The notes under the pieces are model-generated. The model had not been told where the DNA came from, ran no database searches, and worked only from the letters and a program-made list of their open reading frames with translations. Source: Kudoa neothunni (lineage: Eukaryota > Cnidaria). Taken from it: 64,000 bases of DNA. The translations under genes and the position numbers were made by a program. The stretch spans positions 3,162,001-3,226,000 of the forward strand of contig OZ199840.1 of the NCBI GenBank assembly GCA_964304625.1, written 5' to 3'. Below, piece after piece: positions 1 to 14,100 of this stretch. The number at the start of each line of letters is the position of its first letter. Positions within the stretch are counted from its first letter, which is position 1.

Positions 1-2740
1 GAGCATGATTTGAACTTATATTTATGCCAAGTTTTTGATATGTGGTACGTTTAATAAATATGGGAGAATAGCGTAGATTGTCAACTTTCTATGAGAAGGT
101 CGTAGAATTTTATATCCAGATTAAATGAGGTTTGGGATGGAATACACCCCAAATCCGTTAGAGTATTAGAAGAGATGCTAATATTTTAATTGTAAGTTGT
201 ATAGGTTACAATATTTTTAATTAATAAATAGTAAAAATTGTTTATAAATCAAGTAAACAATTATTTAAATAGAAATTTCCAAAATGCGCGCGCGTGTGGC
301 ATTACTTAGGTTCAATTAACCGGAACCTCGCTATCCAGAAAGACAATTCATGATCCCAAATTCTCCGGATAATCGAGGTCAGACTGTATTTAAATTATTC
401 CGGTTATTTATTAAAGAAGTGCGCAGCTGTTTTTAGGAAAGAGTGCATTAAGTTTATGCCGTAGAATGAGATAATTTAAGTAATAAAATTTATGAATGAT
501 AAGTTTTTATTTAGCTACGTAAATTTTTTATATTAACTTTAATTTTGGTAATTTAAAAAGCCTTTAATTTAATTTATTCTATTTGTTAACTGGAATGATC
601 AATGTACTTTTTTCCAATTCTTAAAAGACTTTTCAAAGAAGCATATTCCCAGAGTTAGGAAAAGAGAGAAATGGATGCTAGTTTTTCATATTTGAAAAGA
701 GTAGTTAAGCCTCTAATATAGAATTTCTCTAGATGTAATGAATTGCTTGCGTGCGCATCCAAGGAAAATTATATTTTATTTTTAGTATGTTGGTTCTACA
801 CACACAAACACTCGTTATTAAAGTTTACATGAAAAATTACTTTCACTTTTTATGCTAATTGTATTGTAAGGGTTTATCATATGAGGATGTGTTATTCATT
901 TAAAGTGAAACATTATTGTTGTTTGATCTTTATATTTATTGTTTGATTAGAACATCAATAAATTCATTCTATTAACAAAATATATTTAATTAAACGTTTT
1001 GTGTTCTTATCGTTTGTTTATAAATTCTTTTTCGTTTCAAAATTTGCCAATAAAATTTCATTATACATAGTTAACTTTTTCAAATATATCAACTAGTAGC
1101 GACACTGTAAAAATGATTCAAATGTTTTCTTAGGTGTAAAATTATGATTTTTAGTTTATATATTTTTTTGAATCATTTCTTTAATTTTGACAAAAATTTA
1201 CTGCGTTTTTATCATTAAGAACTTCGATACATTTTTTAAACTAGTTAAAAATTTTATAAATTTTTGTTAATATTTTTAATTTCTATAGAATAAAATAATA
1301 ATGAATTAAGTTTCGTTACTAAACTAAAATAAAATAAACACGTACAAATTTTTAAATTCTTTTGAAATCGTAGTGTTCTTATTTAGTGTAATCGCTGCTA
1401 TTAGATTATAAGCTATTTGTAACAAATTTTGTATTTGGATTCCTAATTAATTAATGTGTATTTCCCGTAGAAAGGTTAAGTGAATATTTTATACTCCGTA
1501 ATGAGCATAAGTTAATACAATTAGAAACACGACTTATAATAAAAATGGTTGTGGTTGCATATGCGCACGCAAATAACGAAAATATAACGTCATATTCTTC
1601 CTTTTTGTGCAATATCAGGGTTTATAATATAAACTTCTTAATTAGTGAAAAAACAATGTGACCTAGTTTGGATAAAGATTGTCTTACAAAGTTAATATGT
1701 ACAAGTTTGAACTTTAGAAAATTACTTTGAAGTCCGATATTCATTCTTGATACTGATAAGGTTCTTTAGTAAATAATTAGCAATTTTATGTGATTTCATC
1801 TGTGGGATTGTGGCATCAATGTTAGTAAAATAGCTCCGATCAGAAATACATACATTATATTGATTAATTAAGCCAAAATTAAAAATTTAAGAAAATAAAA
1901 AAAAAGTTTTAAAAATTCAATGCTTTTTTTGAAGATAGAATTACCCTTCAAAAAATGGGGAAATAAATTGTTATTAACAATTATTATAATATTGAATAAT
2001 CAATAAGACGCTAAGCATGGGCTTAATATATCACAAACCATTTCACATACCAATGTGATTTATAGGTAGTTTGTGTGAAAGGAAGCTTTTGAAAAGTTTG
2101 CAGTGTTGCGTAATTTTATCTAGAAATATTAAGAAATATTCGAACATTTTACTTAACTTAAATTTAATTACTCTTGAATTAAAATTACAAATTTAAAAAT
2201 AAATAATATTATTATTAATATTGAAATTAATGAATATTAAATGAATAATATCTTAAATAAATTGTGGAATTATAGAAATTCGAAAATTGGTTATTTCGTC
2301 ATTGATATCACTCAACTATTCAACATTTTTGTTGTAAAAAACAATGCGAATGTTCAGTGGTGAATATTCAATTCGATAGATTTTCTCTAGGGAACGTCTG
2401 GACATGAATTATTCACAAATAAATCTAGGCATTTTCTCCAACTTAACTTTATCGCTCAAGTGACACATACTGAAACCCCTATATCATAGCTAATTCAAAT
2501 GTCTTTATATTAAAACTTTAGAAAAAGTCATCCATGTTATATGTAAATAAAAGTTTAAAAATAATTAATAAGGAAAAACCCCGCTTATGTTGTACGCATG
2601 CGTATTAGATTCAACACGGACGACCACATTATATTTCAACGTGTTTGCTGCTTTATGAGGAAAATATATTAAATAAATAGCTAAACTTTATATATAGATA
2701 ATAGATTATACTTTCTGTAATTTGAATGATCAAATCGATA
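1..2740. other. Gene-free AT-rich stretch
   Basis: No exon-like reading frame or recognisable protein was found on either strand. The stretch holds the small Tigger-like remnant listed separately, a weak copy near 438-493 of a sequence seen better at 10450 and 20830, and a GC palindrome of the ACGCATGCGT type near 2597. Otherwise it looks like ordinary AT-rich intergenic DNA. Confidence 0.6.
317..386. repeat. Tiny palindromic Tigger-like MITE remnant
   Basis: Two inverted copies of a pogo/Tigger-type end (AACCGGAACCTCGCTATCC on the left, and CCGGATAATCGAGGTCAGACTG split as CCGGATAATCGAGG plus TCAGACTG on the right) lie only about 30 bases apart. The right end is followed by TA, the target used by this superfamily. 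There is no room for a gene; it is a non-autonomous remnant. Confidence 0.5.
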
Positions 2741-4506
2741 CAGTAAGTTCTCGGTATTGCGTGTTTTTTTGGGAATAGGAATTTTCCAACCAATAACAGG
2801 CATGCGCATGCACAAACAGCGGGAAATTTTAACTTTTATAGAAAAAGTCGTCTATTTAATTAAACTTATCCCTATTTTTAATAATTTTATATACTTCGTC
2901 CATTATGGGGCGAGTATAGAATAAAGCAGCGGGATTCTCTCGCATCAAAGCTTTTCTGCTAATATTTATAACATCTTTTAATTCAGCCGATCTGTCTGTA
3001 TTATTATTGTCGTAAAAGTCCCGATCTTCATCGCATTTTGAAATAATCGAAATATCTTTATCGACTTGATGTGATGCGTCCTCGTATACGATTTCAGCTT
3101 CCTCCAATTCACTTATATCGCCAAAGTCGTGTAGGAATTTGTTTGAAATCAATTTACATAAAATGCATATTTACCAACAATTTTTGTTTCAAATTGGGAT
3201 TCTACATCTGAATTAATATCCACTTTATTTTATATTAAAATATTAGTTAATCGTACGATTTCTAAATATTTGAGATTTCTTGAAATAGTTTGCACTAGTT
3301 TTCCACTCCACTATTTCCCATGCTTCCTTCAACGTATGAAGATCGTCCAGAATCGTGTATTTGAAGGGTGTTGATGTATCCTCGCCGGAGAGAAATTATC
3401 TGGCCAACGATTTGCTGAAGTTGGCCTTCAAGCTATGAATGATGCCGAAATCCATTGGCTGGAGGACACTGGTGGCGATTTTAGGGATGGACAACAATTC
3501 AATGTTGTTAAAGTGGTTTGTTAAATTGGAATGAGCCAGGAATTGATCAAAGATGATAAGAACTTTTCTGTTTTGTGGGCCGAATCTTTTGTCTAAATCT
3601 TGAAGGATTTCTAAGAATAGAGCCGCGGACATCCAACCATTTTTCGTGACTGATAATTTATTGAGAGATTTCTAGCCCCATTACAACAACGCGGCTTCTT
3701 AAATTTTCCAACCACGTAAAATGGAAATTTCTCGCCGGTACATGATGCAATAACCAATATCGTTATTCTTTTTTGGACTGTTTTGTCCCTCTTATACCAG
3801 ATTCGTGCTTGGTGACATACTTTCGCTGAGATAATTGCTCGGAAAAAAGGGCGGTTTCGTCCATATTTATATCTTCCCGTTTATATTTATCAAGGATATT
3901 AGAATTAATGTTCATGCATTCGGGGATGGCACTGATATCAGCACTTCCAGGCTCTACATGTAAATTGATATTCATCCAACAATACCTAATTTTGAAATTA
4001 GAGAACCAATCTTTACTGCAATTAAAATCATTAATTTAAGATTTTCATCTATTTTCGCAAATAATAAATTCAGGAATATTTTTCTTCTTTTTCCTTTGGA
4101 GAACAATCCGGTTGAATAAGAGATTTTCAAGCGCATCATACTTCCCGTTTTTTATTCTGATACGACTATCAGAAATATTCGAACTAACAATTCCGCCTTC
4201 CTTAGACAACATTCTATGCAGCAAAGAATAGCCTATGTTTATTTAAAAATGATTAGAAATTAATGCTTCTCTGACACCTAACCATTTCAACTTATGTAAT
4301 ACTTCAAATAAAGGATTAATCGGATGATTTTGTGAAAAGGAACCCACATAATAGCGAGACCCCCGATTTTCAACGTTCATATATATGTATATAAATAAGA
4401 AAACATATCCTATTAATCATATAACAACAGTTCAGCCAATTAATTGTAAGGTGTGAATTAAACAAAGGCTACAAATTGAAAACCACGCTATATCGAGACC
4501 TTACTG
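2741..4506 (-). mobile_element. Tigger/pogo (Tc1-mariner superfamily) DNA transposon, decayed
   Basis: The left end CAGTAAGTTCTCGGTATTGC and the right end (reverse complement CAGTAAGGTCTCGATATAGC) are near-identical inverted repeats. Each is flanked by the dinucleotide TA (2739-2740 and 4507-4508), the target duplication of Tc1/mariner/pogo elements. Total length is 1,766 bp, a normal size for Tigger. The transposase inside runs on the minus strand and is interrupted, so the copy is probably dead, although its ends are well preserved. Confidence 0.9.
2856..4235 (-). pseudogene. Broken Tigger/pogo transposase (CENP-B-like)
   Basis: Reading from high to low coordinates: around 4075-4180 a CENP-B-type DNA-binding segment (KYDALENLLFNRIVLQR); 3763-3975 a segment with YKREDINMDETALF, the start of the DDE_1 catalytic domain with its first Asp; 3396-3632 the rest of that domain, with KVLIIFDQFLAH (second acid) and PKIATSVLQPMDFGII (third acid), then HSLKANF. 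The piece 2856-3152 fits the acidic C-terminal tail. The parts are in different frames separated by stops, so the gene is a pseudogene. Family knowledge: Tigger transposases carry helix-turn-helix, CENP-B and DDE domains in this order. Confidence 0.88.
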
Positions 4507-4508
4507 TA

Positions 4509-5601
4509 TATGAGTTTATATTAAGACGTATAGGCTTACACTTAAATTTACACTCATAGGCACCTATATTTATAGGTTCTGTATTCAGGAACAAGCACTA
4601 CGAAAACCTTTTTCATACTTCTAAGTAATGTAAATGCATTTGTAGGAAAAAAAAGAAAATTCCCGGAAATTATGGTACAATTTTACAGATACATACGAAA
4701 AGTGGTTTACGTCGATGTAAACAAATTTGAATCCAATTATATCCATTAATTAACGTTACTTTTTTTAAATTTATATTAAAAAATGTTTTAAATAGAAACG
4801 TACATGCTTCATAAACGATTGGAGATGATTTGTTCTAAGTTAAAATGTGCTGGTTGAGACGTATTAAACTAAAGATTTCTACTCACCATTAGATATGTTT
4901 GTATTTCATTTCAACTAAAACGTTTATATTACATAATATTAGACCCAGAAAATATGAGTTTACTTATTGAACAATAAAAATAGAGCTGATAAAATATTGA
5001 ATCATTGTTCTTTAAATTTTCAAATAATTTCTGCATAGAAAATTAGATTAAAATTAGCTCAATTCAAATAAGAAGTCAGGTTTGAAATATCTTTTATAAC
5101 AGAAGAGATATTCGTAGCCATGAGAATAGCTATTGCCGTTTGTAAAACTTTCCAATAATTAATTTGTGCTCATCGACAAAACATTGATTTATAATTTCAT
5201 TCACATTTATTAAATTTGTATCATTAATTTATATGTGGTTCAAAAATTGCAGACAAAAAAAATTAATTACTCGATTTTGATAAATACCAGAAATTGATCA
5301 CGTTAAATCCTATATTAAAATAATTCCAAAATAAAAATAAAACTCTATTTTGCTTCACGTTATCCATTTTAAGCGCAAAAATAGAAGTCACTTTAATCTT
5401 ATTCACTTGTCTGCTTTCAGTGATTGTTTAAATAAAAGAAACCATAATATATTTTTTATTATAATTATTTTGCAAATTACTAACGGAATTAATTAAAATA
5501 TACTTTAAAAATATATATGAAAGATCGAATATTGAATGAGAAGATATTAATTTATTATTGCTTCACCTGTGGAAGCGAATCGCGCAGCTAACATAGTTAT
5601 C
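4509..5601. other. Gene-free stretch between Tigger and OVCA2
   Basis: AT-rich, stop-dense in all frames. The last bases, around 5575-5590, contain a GCGCAGC-type element close to the OVCA2 start and may belong to its promoter. Nothing else was recognised. Confidence 0.5.
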
Positions 5602-6556
5602 ATGCCCTTGGAAAAGTTAAGGGTAGGATTTTTGTAATTCGAACTTCTTTTGAGTTTTTTAAGGTATTAGTTTTGCACGGATGCAGGTATAATCCCAAAA
5701 TATTTCATTTGTCTATATTATGATACAGACAAAATGCCAAAAAAATAAGAGAAAAAACAGGAGCATTTAGAAAGGTCGTTAAGAAACATTGCGATTTTTG
5801 TATTTTAACATTGTGAGATTGTTACATGATAATTTACATTAGTTTTTCTCGAAGCAACGCACGCTATTAAGGACACAGGATCAGAAGAAGGTTTACTTTG
5901 TGATACGGGGCCGATTTAATTGAATTGTAGAGGTTTATTCTTGGTGGTTTTCATCCAGAGATCCTCCAAGATTTTTCGCCGTTCAAGAGACAGATATTGA
6001 GGATGGATTCCAAGAAACAGTGAAGCGAGTTAGAGATTATATAATTACAAATGTATTTAATTTTAAATGTTGATTATCTAAATTAAATAAATTATTTTAG
6101 GGTCCGTTTGACGGTATTTTTGCTTTCAGTCAAGGATCAGCTCTTATCTCACTCGTATATTTGATGAATATTGGTTTGCCGCGACCCAGGTGACAAACAA
6201 GATTTTAAAATTACTCCATATTAATAAAATTCTGTAAAGTTTTCTCATACTCGTTTCATCTTTCCCTTCAAAATCATCCCTGCACAAGCGTTACTATTCC
6301 AACGAGATTGATATTCCTACATTGTTTGTGTATGGGAATGGTGATGAAATAGTTGCACCAGGTATAATATTATAATAGATGGAATTACAAACGAGTAGCT
6401 TTTTTTATTACAATTAAAGAATTCTCAAGACAATTGCTAACGAACTTTACAAATGCCCAAGTGTTGGTCCACGATGGCGGCCATTATATACCTTGCTCGA
6501 GCAAAGAAAAAGAAGTGTATTTGGAATTTATTAAAAAATTTGAAAACAAATCATAG
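5602..6556 (+). CDS. OVCA2: OVCA2/FSH1-family serine hydrolase (8 exons)
   Basis: An alpha/beta-hydrolase of the FSH1/OVCA2 family, probably a small cytosolic esterase. My splice model has exons 5602-5622, 5664-5686, 5729-5799, 5843-5890, 5931-6052, 6101-6189, 6240-6361 and 6420-6556; all introns are GT-AG and 40-58 nt, and the sum is 211 codons (210 aa), close to the family length. Visible motifs: N-terminal VLVLHGC, the family signature YSWWF, GPFDGIFAFSQG with nucleophile Ser105 (the usual first Gly is Ala), ILVSSFP, PTLFVYGNGDEIV with Asp160, and VLVHDGGHYIP with His187. The catalytic triad is therefore complete. The ATG at 5602 was chosen because it joins in frame to the first core strand. 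In vertebrates OVCA2 is physically linked to DPH1, which also lies in this window. Confidence 0.94.
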
Positions 6557-8156
6557 TAATTAATCATTTTCTTTGTTATATAGTATTGTGTAATTTTATT
6601 AATGTGCTCTTTCCTATTTTTATGTTATTGTATTCCGTCATTGATTGTTGGACATCCAACAACGCGCTCTACGAACCCTTCCTTGTACTAAATTTGCTCT
6701 ATAAACTCCTCGCTATACTAATTAATTTTTATAAATTTTATTTTAATTTAAAATCTACGACTACACATCAGTAAAATAAATCGTTTTATCTTTTGTCTTA
6801 GACTGCTGGAATCTTTTCTCAGTTTCCGTCAGCCGATTTTACACTTCTCTAGTCTAATATTAAGTTCTTCCGTGTGATAAACAAACAGATTAAGTTTTTG
6901 TTAATACCACGCATTTTAATGATATACTGCGGTTGATTAGAAGTCTTAATATTATTTAAATGCAACCAAGTAATATAATATCCAGTTGTTAGTTTTAAGT
7001 TTCAATTTAATAGTTTTTAATAATTCTTTGTTATTAAATTGAATGTACTATAATCCAATATTAATCTGGGTGGACTTACACATCCCAAAGCCATTGTTTA
7101 TGGGAAAATAGAAAAATAGATTAAAATTTTAATTAATTTATACCCACTCGAATAATATAATCATTTCTGAATATTTACAGCAAATATTTATGATTAACGA
7201 GATTCGTTAATACATTTATTGTACCAGAGTTAAACACGAGATAAAAATACTTTTGAACAAATATCCAAATTATTATCAATTATAATACATATGCTATTAA
7301 CTAGAATATTTTTAACCCGAATTAATAACTGGTCGACTTAATACAGGAATCTAGTGTTGAATTTTAATTTCTAGAACAAAATCTTCCTGATTAAAATAAG
7401 CCAAGAATTATTAACTGTTTTCTACACGTTGAAGAAATTATGACCGATTTTAAAATACAATTGGAAATTGTGGACAGCTACTCCGACCTGATTAATGATT
7501 TCATCGTACACATAGATTGGTTGTTATGTTGACGATCATATTTTTCGAACTCGAATCCCTCATAATTATCTTGTTCGTGAACTTAATATATTTCTTCATA
7601 ATACTATCTATGAATTATATACACATAAATTCGTTGGCCGGAAAATTTCGTGGTTTGGCCGTTAGATTTGGTTTCGCAATATCTGCGTAGAAACGTTACG
7701 TAGACAGATTTGAAGAACGGTTCCGACCAGGAAATTCCTCAGAAAGAATGAAGCTATCTTGCTCTTTTACCACCAATAATTACATTTTGTTTATCTCGAC
7801 AATCGTCATCGTCTGTAGTAGCTTTAAGTACCTGCCCTAATTTAATAAGATTAATTCAGTTAATTAACTCCTCAGACTTTTCAATAACATAAATCTAACT
7901 ATTCTACTAATGGATGAGATGAGCTCTGCTAGATAATTTCCAAAACGCATAAGTTTATTTCACGCCAAATAAATCCCGACCGACCACTAAGGGATATATT
8001 CTAGCATATTTGCATAGTGCGTGCGAATAACTACAAGCAGTACTTAACAGTAAGCAAGCAAGCAAGCTTTGCTGGCTAGTGCTAGATCTAGATAAGGTAC
8101 GTAGTTAAACTGTACTCGTGCGTACGCATGAGGATAAAAACTGCTTTGGCTTACGA
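6557..8156. other. Gene-free stretch upstream of SEC24
   Basis: No supported gene. The short reading frame just after OVCA2 is AT-rich 3' sequence. Near 8051-8067 a tetranucleotide run (AAGC repeated) sits just upstream of the SEC24 start, and at 8118-8128 there is a GTGCGTACGCATG element resembling the GC palindromes at other gene starts. This is the likely SEC24 promoter and 5' UTR. Confidence 0.5.
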
Positions 8157-11100
8157 ATGCGATCAAACATAAATCATCATCTGATTGGACCAGATAACCC
8201 AGCATCAACCAATAAAATCCATTCTGCAAGCAAAAGTTTAAGCGGACAACCGTATCTTAATTTGGAGTGTACTCAAGACTATTCTGGTATTTCGAAGAGT
8301 CTAGCACAACCTGCACCTTACCGTGACGATACATCCCTGAAATTGGCCGGCGTAAATCTAAATAGAACCGAAAAATTAATTAACGAACGTGATAACAGAC
8401 AACAAATGAATAATTCATACGGATCACCAACATCAAATCCTCGTTATGCCGAATCACAATCATCTACATTCAACGAAAATCAAATGAGAAATTCGAATTA
8501 CGTTGATGGGAAATTCCCAACATCATTACAACCACATACACAGCAAGATTTGAATTGTTTCGTGGGCGACTTTCAGGCTATAAAATTGGGTTCTCAAGGT
8601 CAAGGTAATTGTTTATTTTATTAAATGTGAATTGGTGAACGTACAATCGAGAACAGTAGTTGAATTGTGGCCAGTTTGTTTTTATGAGTAGATTAATTGT
8701 CTTGTTTAGCTAAATTATTTTAAAAACTGTTTACTATGAAGGATCGCTAAAAATTTCTACCAATCTACTAACTTAGTCGTACGCTTGAGCTTTTTTGTCT
8801 TAATTGGTTGTGTGAGGATGCCAATTAATTTCAATTCTATAAAGGTGGTGCATCCAATTAGTGGTTAATTGTCGCATTTAATTATGCCGCTTGTTTTTGT
8901 GAAAAAGTAATTGAATCGGTTTAATTAACTAATATTTCTCTTTTGTTTTGTTAATAATTTAATTGATGTTACATATGCTTTTTGAGCTATTTTATTATTT
9001 TCGGTTGTTTCGTTAATGACTTATTTTTTATGCATGCTTTTACCAATTTACATAGTGTTTATTAGGTATCGTCGTAGTTAATTCGTAAAGATAGATTCCG
9101 CCGTTGTTTAAACGTGCCAATTAAGCATACCCTCAAAAATATCAGATATATTAGATATCTCTTAAATGTGGACTTTAATCTATGATTATAGTGTTTAATT
9201 TTGTTAATTTTATTCACTCTATGCGTTTAATTCGAAAACTATTGAAATGAGACAGGTTAGGATATTTGCGTACCAGATTAGTACACGGATAATATTCGAG
9301 CTCGAATAACCAAAGAAGAATGTCAAATTAGACTTAAATTATTTTAAATTTAAATTTTTGTAGATGTTTATCCGGTTGGAAAAATTTAGTCGTTTTGTTT
9401 TGAACTTGAATAATTATTGTTGACTCCTTAATGTCTGACTGTGAGTCGGAAATAATTAACTGAAGCAGTTTATAAAAACCAAACTGTTTTCAATGTTTTA
9501 ATGAGAGTTGCTGGGATTAAAATTTTTTTATTGCGCATGCGTATCACAATTAGAGATTATAATTTAACGTACCAATAGTCTTTGACTGGACAAAATAACG
9601 CACATGTATAACTTTAATTAATGTTAATAAAATATTTATCGTGTCATAATTACTTAATAGTCTTTGATTTTCTAATAAACTAATTTGTTTAAACAATTTT
9701 AAGAACTTTGAACGATTTCCATCTTATTAGCTGTGCTTATTCTTTAAATAACCACAACGTTTTCGTCACACAGCTTTCTAAGATGTCGTAATTGATTTTT
9801 CATTATCCTTTATTTACTAAATATAAAGCTGAGTTATCCGTGTGTATGCCAGTAAGTACGCATGTGCGACAAAATTTTTTTCCTTGTAGAGAGACATTTA
9901 CGAAAATTTTAAAATTTTATAATATTTATAAAAATCTTTAAATTGTTTTCACACTACCAAATGTTACAAAAATTGTTTTGAAAATAGTGATTTTGTCGAT
10001 TTAAAGTTTGTTAAGCGGATTACACGAGTTCAATTATAGGATTAACAACAGCTTATGTCATAGTGTTGATCGGCTGAAATTAACTTTCTCCCATATATTC
10101 TTTGTCATATATTAATTAAACGATGCCTTATATCTTTATGTGTAAGGTTGGCATGTTAATTTGAGTGTTTGCGCAAATACACTCCTTATTTGGGGAGTTT
10201 TAACGTATTTGACTTGATACGCATATTTGAAAGTTCTATTAATAGTTTTAGCTATGACTAAAAGTCTATACTCGTTTGATGAATAATGAATAAGTAATAC
10301 ATGCATTGGGTCCGTGGATTTCATTGAAATCGCCAGCTATGTTTAACTTCCAGTGATTAAATTCAATGCATATGGTTATATTTTTACTTGATCCAATTGT
10401 TTAAATTATTTGTGTTGGATTTGCCGCGAATTATGGCTGTTTGTGGGGAAAAAGTGTACTAAAGTTCATGCGGGGAAAAGGATATTAATTTGAGAAATAA
10501 AAATTAGTCGCCACAAGTATCATCGAGTTATACAATTATTGCTATGTTATGATCTCCAAAAATGATCTTGATCTTAACTGCGCTTATCACGGTCGTTAAA
10601 AATATGGATCTAAAAAATAAGGTTAATTTAACTTCTTCACTGAATTAATGGAAAGAATTCATATTTTTCTTTATTTTATGTACATGTTCTACGATAAAAT
10701 AATTCCAATCCCGTGAGAAGCTAGGCAGTTTGCGCTAGTTATTAATAAATTAGCCATTTTATGTTGTTTATTACGTAAGCATTTTATTTTTTTCCTCATA
10801 TAATTATAGTTTTTATTTGAGATATTTTGATATATTCAAGATTATAGAAATATTAATTTCCAGTAAATAATCCGTGGGTATTCGCTTGTTAAATATTTAT
10901 TAGAAATATAAGAGATTGTTGATAAATTAGTGACGACTTTATACAATTTGTGATCAAAATGCAACTGGAGATACAAAAAATTCACGTTATTTATTTATAT
11001 TATTTAAATTTATCGTATTTTTGTATTATTTTATCTGTCTGAATTTTCTTAATCATTTAACTGGTGTTTTCAAACACTTATCCATATTTTACTTCTAATT

Positions 11101-14100
11101 TAACAGGATTAACGTTAAAACTAGCAAATATTAACATTTTGAGGCTTTAAATAATTTTGTTCAAGAATATATATATATATATATATATATTGTTGGGGAC
11201 TTTTAATGTTTTTATCTTATTAATTATGATTTCGTTTTAACCCTTGAAAGGTAACCTTGGGTCCCAGAAACCACCGTTATATTATTTTGTGTATAAATTT
11301 GTTATGTTTTATGCATGTTCATCAAAATTTCACCAAATTAAAAAAAGTATAATCTATCGATTGATGTAATAAAATTAATTAAATTCATGGCTCAAGTACA
11401 TAAAATATACCAAGTTTTACAACAAAATAATAGAGAGGAGAACGCGTGAATCCAATGGTTTGCCATTACGAGTTAATGAGTAGTTTTCGATTCGACTGTG
11501 TAAAATCTAGCTTATGTCTAAACTTGGTTGTTGATATTTTTTTTATTAAATTTTCTAAGTAGAAATCAGTTAAGTATTATAATACCAGACATAACTCCAC
11601 ATTGATAAGATGACAATTTTAGTGGGGTTTACTGAAGACTGAAAACATGAAAAATTAGCTATTTGGTTTTATTAAGGAAGACTAAATATTCTGATCTAAC
11701 TACAGGAGTTCACATGCGTAGACGCATCTAAGAAATATTATTGAATAAATTACTATTGAATTATTTTTATATAATTTTAAATTTGAAAATGCAGAAGGAT
11801 AACTTTTGAAGAATGAATAGAGGTTATTCGATTCCCATGAGAAATGTTTAATGTAACTAGGTTTCAGCAAATTAGATTTGATTTATTCCTACTTTATGCT
11901 TATTTTATATTTATTGTTCTAATTATAAAATAATAAGCTTTGGGAGATTTTTGGAGTTATATTTCATGGAGCGAATTATATTGAAAATGCAAAAATGACC
12001 TTTAATATAATTATAAATTACAGAGTTTTTTTTGAATTGGGATCTTGATCCCATTTATCACATTATTTGGATTTGTGCATAAATATTTATGATCTCTGTA
12101 AAAAAGAAAAGCTTGTGTAGTCATATAAATTATATTTATTAAATTAAATATGTTTGTTAGCTAAAAAACGATTATTTATTAAATATTTGCTTATAAAATT
12201 AATAATTAGAACTGATGGGGCTTTAATTATCGAATTATCGAAAATTAAATTCAGTAGGTGACGGCCTTGGGAATTTAAATGGGAATTGGGTTCAAGGTGC
12301 CCACGACCCATCATTTGGGAAACTTTATTTTTAGGTTTAGTGCCCACGATTCGTAAATTTGAGCTAATTATTATTTACAGCGAATTAAATAAAAACTAAG
12401 GTTTTAATAATTTATTATAATTGTTATGCTCTTATTAGGTTTACTTTAATTAGTAACAGTATTGTGTGAATCATTAAATCATGGCAGGTGCGCACGAGGT
12501 GTCACCTACTGTAGCTTTAAAAGTTTAATATTTGCATGTTTTAGAACTTATCAAATGCTTGGAAATTCATCATGGATGTTAGCAACTCCAGGTTTTATTA
12601 TTAAACGTGGCTATATCATATCTAGAATCAAACTTTTATTCATTCATTTACAACTTCATTATCAGGAAAATATGATTTATTGCAATGAATCAATGGGCAG
12701 GAATAGGTTGTTTATGTAATTAATAACATTGGGATAGTTTTAGTTTATACTTCGGAATATAATTCATTTAATGCTGCTTTTAAAATACATGCACTGTTTT
12801 ATTGATACAGTTGATTTGAATAGATAGAATAAAATATATCGAATGCGTGTTAATTTGAGATTGTTATCCAAGATATCAAAAAATCAATTTATCATGATAT
12901 AATTAAATTGATGAATGTGTATATATTTTGAAATAGCACGATATAAAATAGTTCCATAATATTTTATTAACTTATACACCTAATATATCTCTTGTGTATG
13001 ATTTTGTATCGATTTGATGATGAATATTATTGATCGATAATGGTATGGGGTATTGTTGTAATTTTCTCATTGACCACTGATTTAATTTTATTATTAGGCA
13101 ATTAAATTGATTAATCATCGAATAGGGTTTTAGATAATTTGTTGGTGAAAAATATCACAGGAAGATATTGCGGATTTTGATTAATTTTTAAAATGAGGAG
13201 AAGAAATTTTTTTAATAGTATTGTTTCCCATTCACGGCATGGATAGTGTTTTAAATGGGGTTGCCTAATGAACGTTATTTTCTTTAGATAACACCAAATA
13301 CAACCCCAAACAGGTGTTTCCTACCGAGAGACCCTTACTGCCAGTTTTCAACTCGAATAATGCGATCTATTCTCCTAGATTAAATGGAGAAGAGAGTTTC
13401 TACGGAAGAGTGAGTACAAAACGAGATGGTGATCAATCGACTTCAGCAATCGACCGCAATGTCAGCAACATTAATTATCATCCATCCAACACGTCCAAAC
13501 TTCCTTATTCAGCAGGGCATTCGCCTCTTCATGGAGGTTCTCAATTGAACAGCGCAGTTGATCAATTAAATTACAACTATAATGAATCGAGCTATCATTA
13601 TCAACACTGGGGAATGGGCAGCGATAGGAACGAGGCGAGTTCAGCAGCATCTCGTCCTCACCCATCTACGCCTGTAAAAACTACATACAACGAGTCTCTC
13701 AACAATGTTTCGCAGTATGGCGATTACTCTACACAAAAAAACTACTCAGGGATGACTTCGGTTGAGAATTTTCCCCAACAGTCCACCGTGAAACATCACA
13801 CCACATCAACTATGGTGCTAAGCAATAATAACAATACCAACTTACTCAATGTGAATGGGTCTACTACATATTTGTATACCAACAACGCTACAATACCAAC
13901 TCCAGCACCTACACCTCAAGCTACGTTTGATCAATCAGTAAATTATCCTAATGATATTAACTCCAACAGAACAGCATACAATCAAAATACGTGTTCCGTT
14001 TCCACTCCTGATCTCTACCATCCGAACTACGCCACCCAAACTACCGGAACTCAAGCTTCATGTAATTGTCATACCATATTATTGCTTTGCACTATTTCCT

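Larger units (their letters stand above)
8605..13287 (+). other. SEC24 intron 1, long and repeat-bearing
   Basis: The intron starts GTAATT and ends TTCTTTAG and is roughly 100 times longer than its neighbours. It contains the dispersed repeat at 9497-9543, a second repeat near 10450-10512 (shared with 20828-20890), an (AT)n run at 11167-11190, and a piggyBac-type end (TTAA, then CCCTTGAAAGGTAACC, then GGGTCCC) starting at 11241. No protein-coding gene was recognised within it. Confidence 0.75.

Noticed and set aside
6586-6774. 62-codon frame just after OVCA2
   Set aside because: AT-rich, hydrophobic by composition only, in the 3' region of OVCA2, no similarity.
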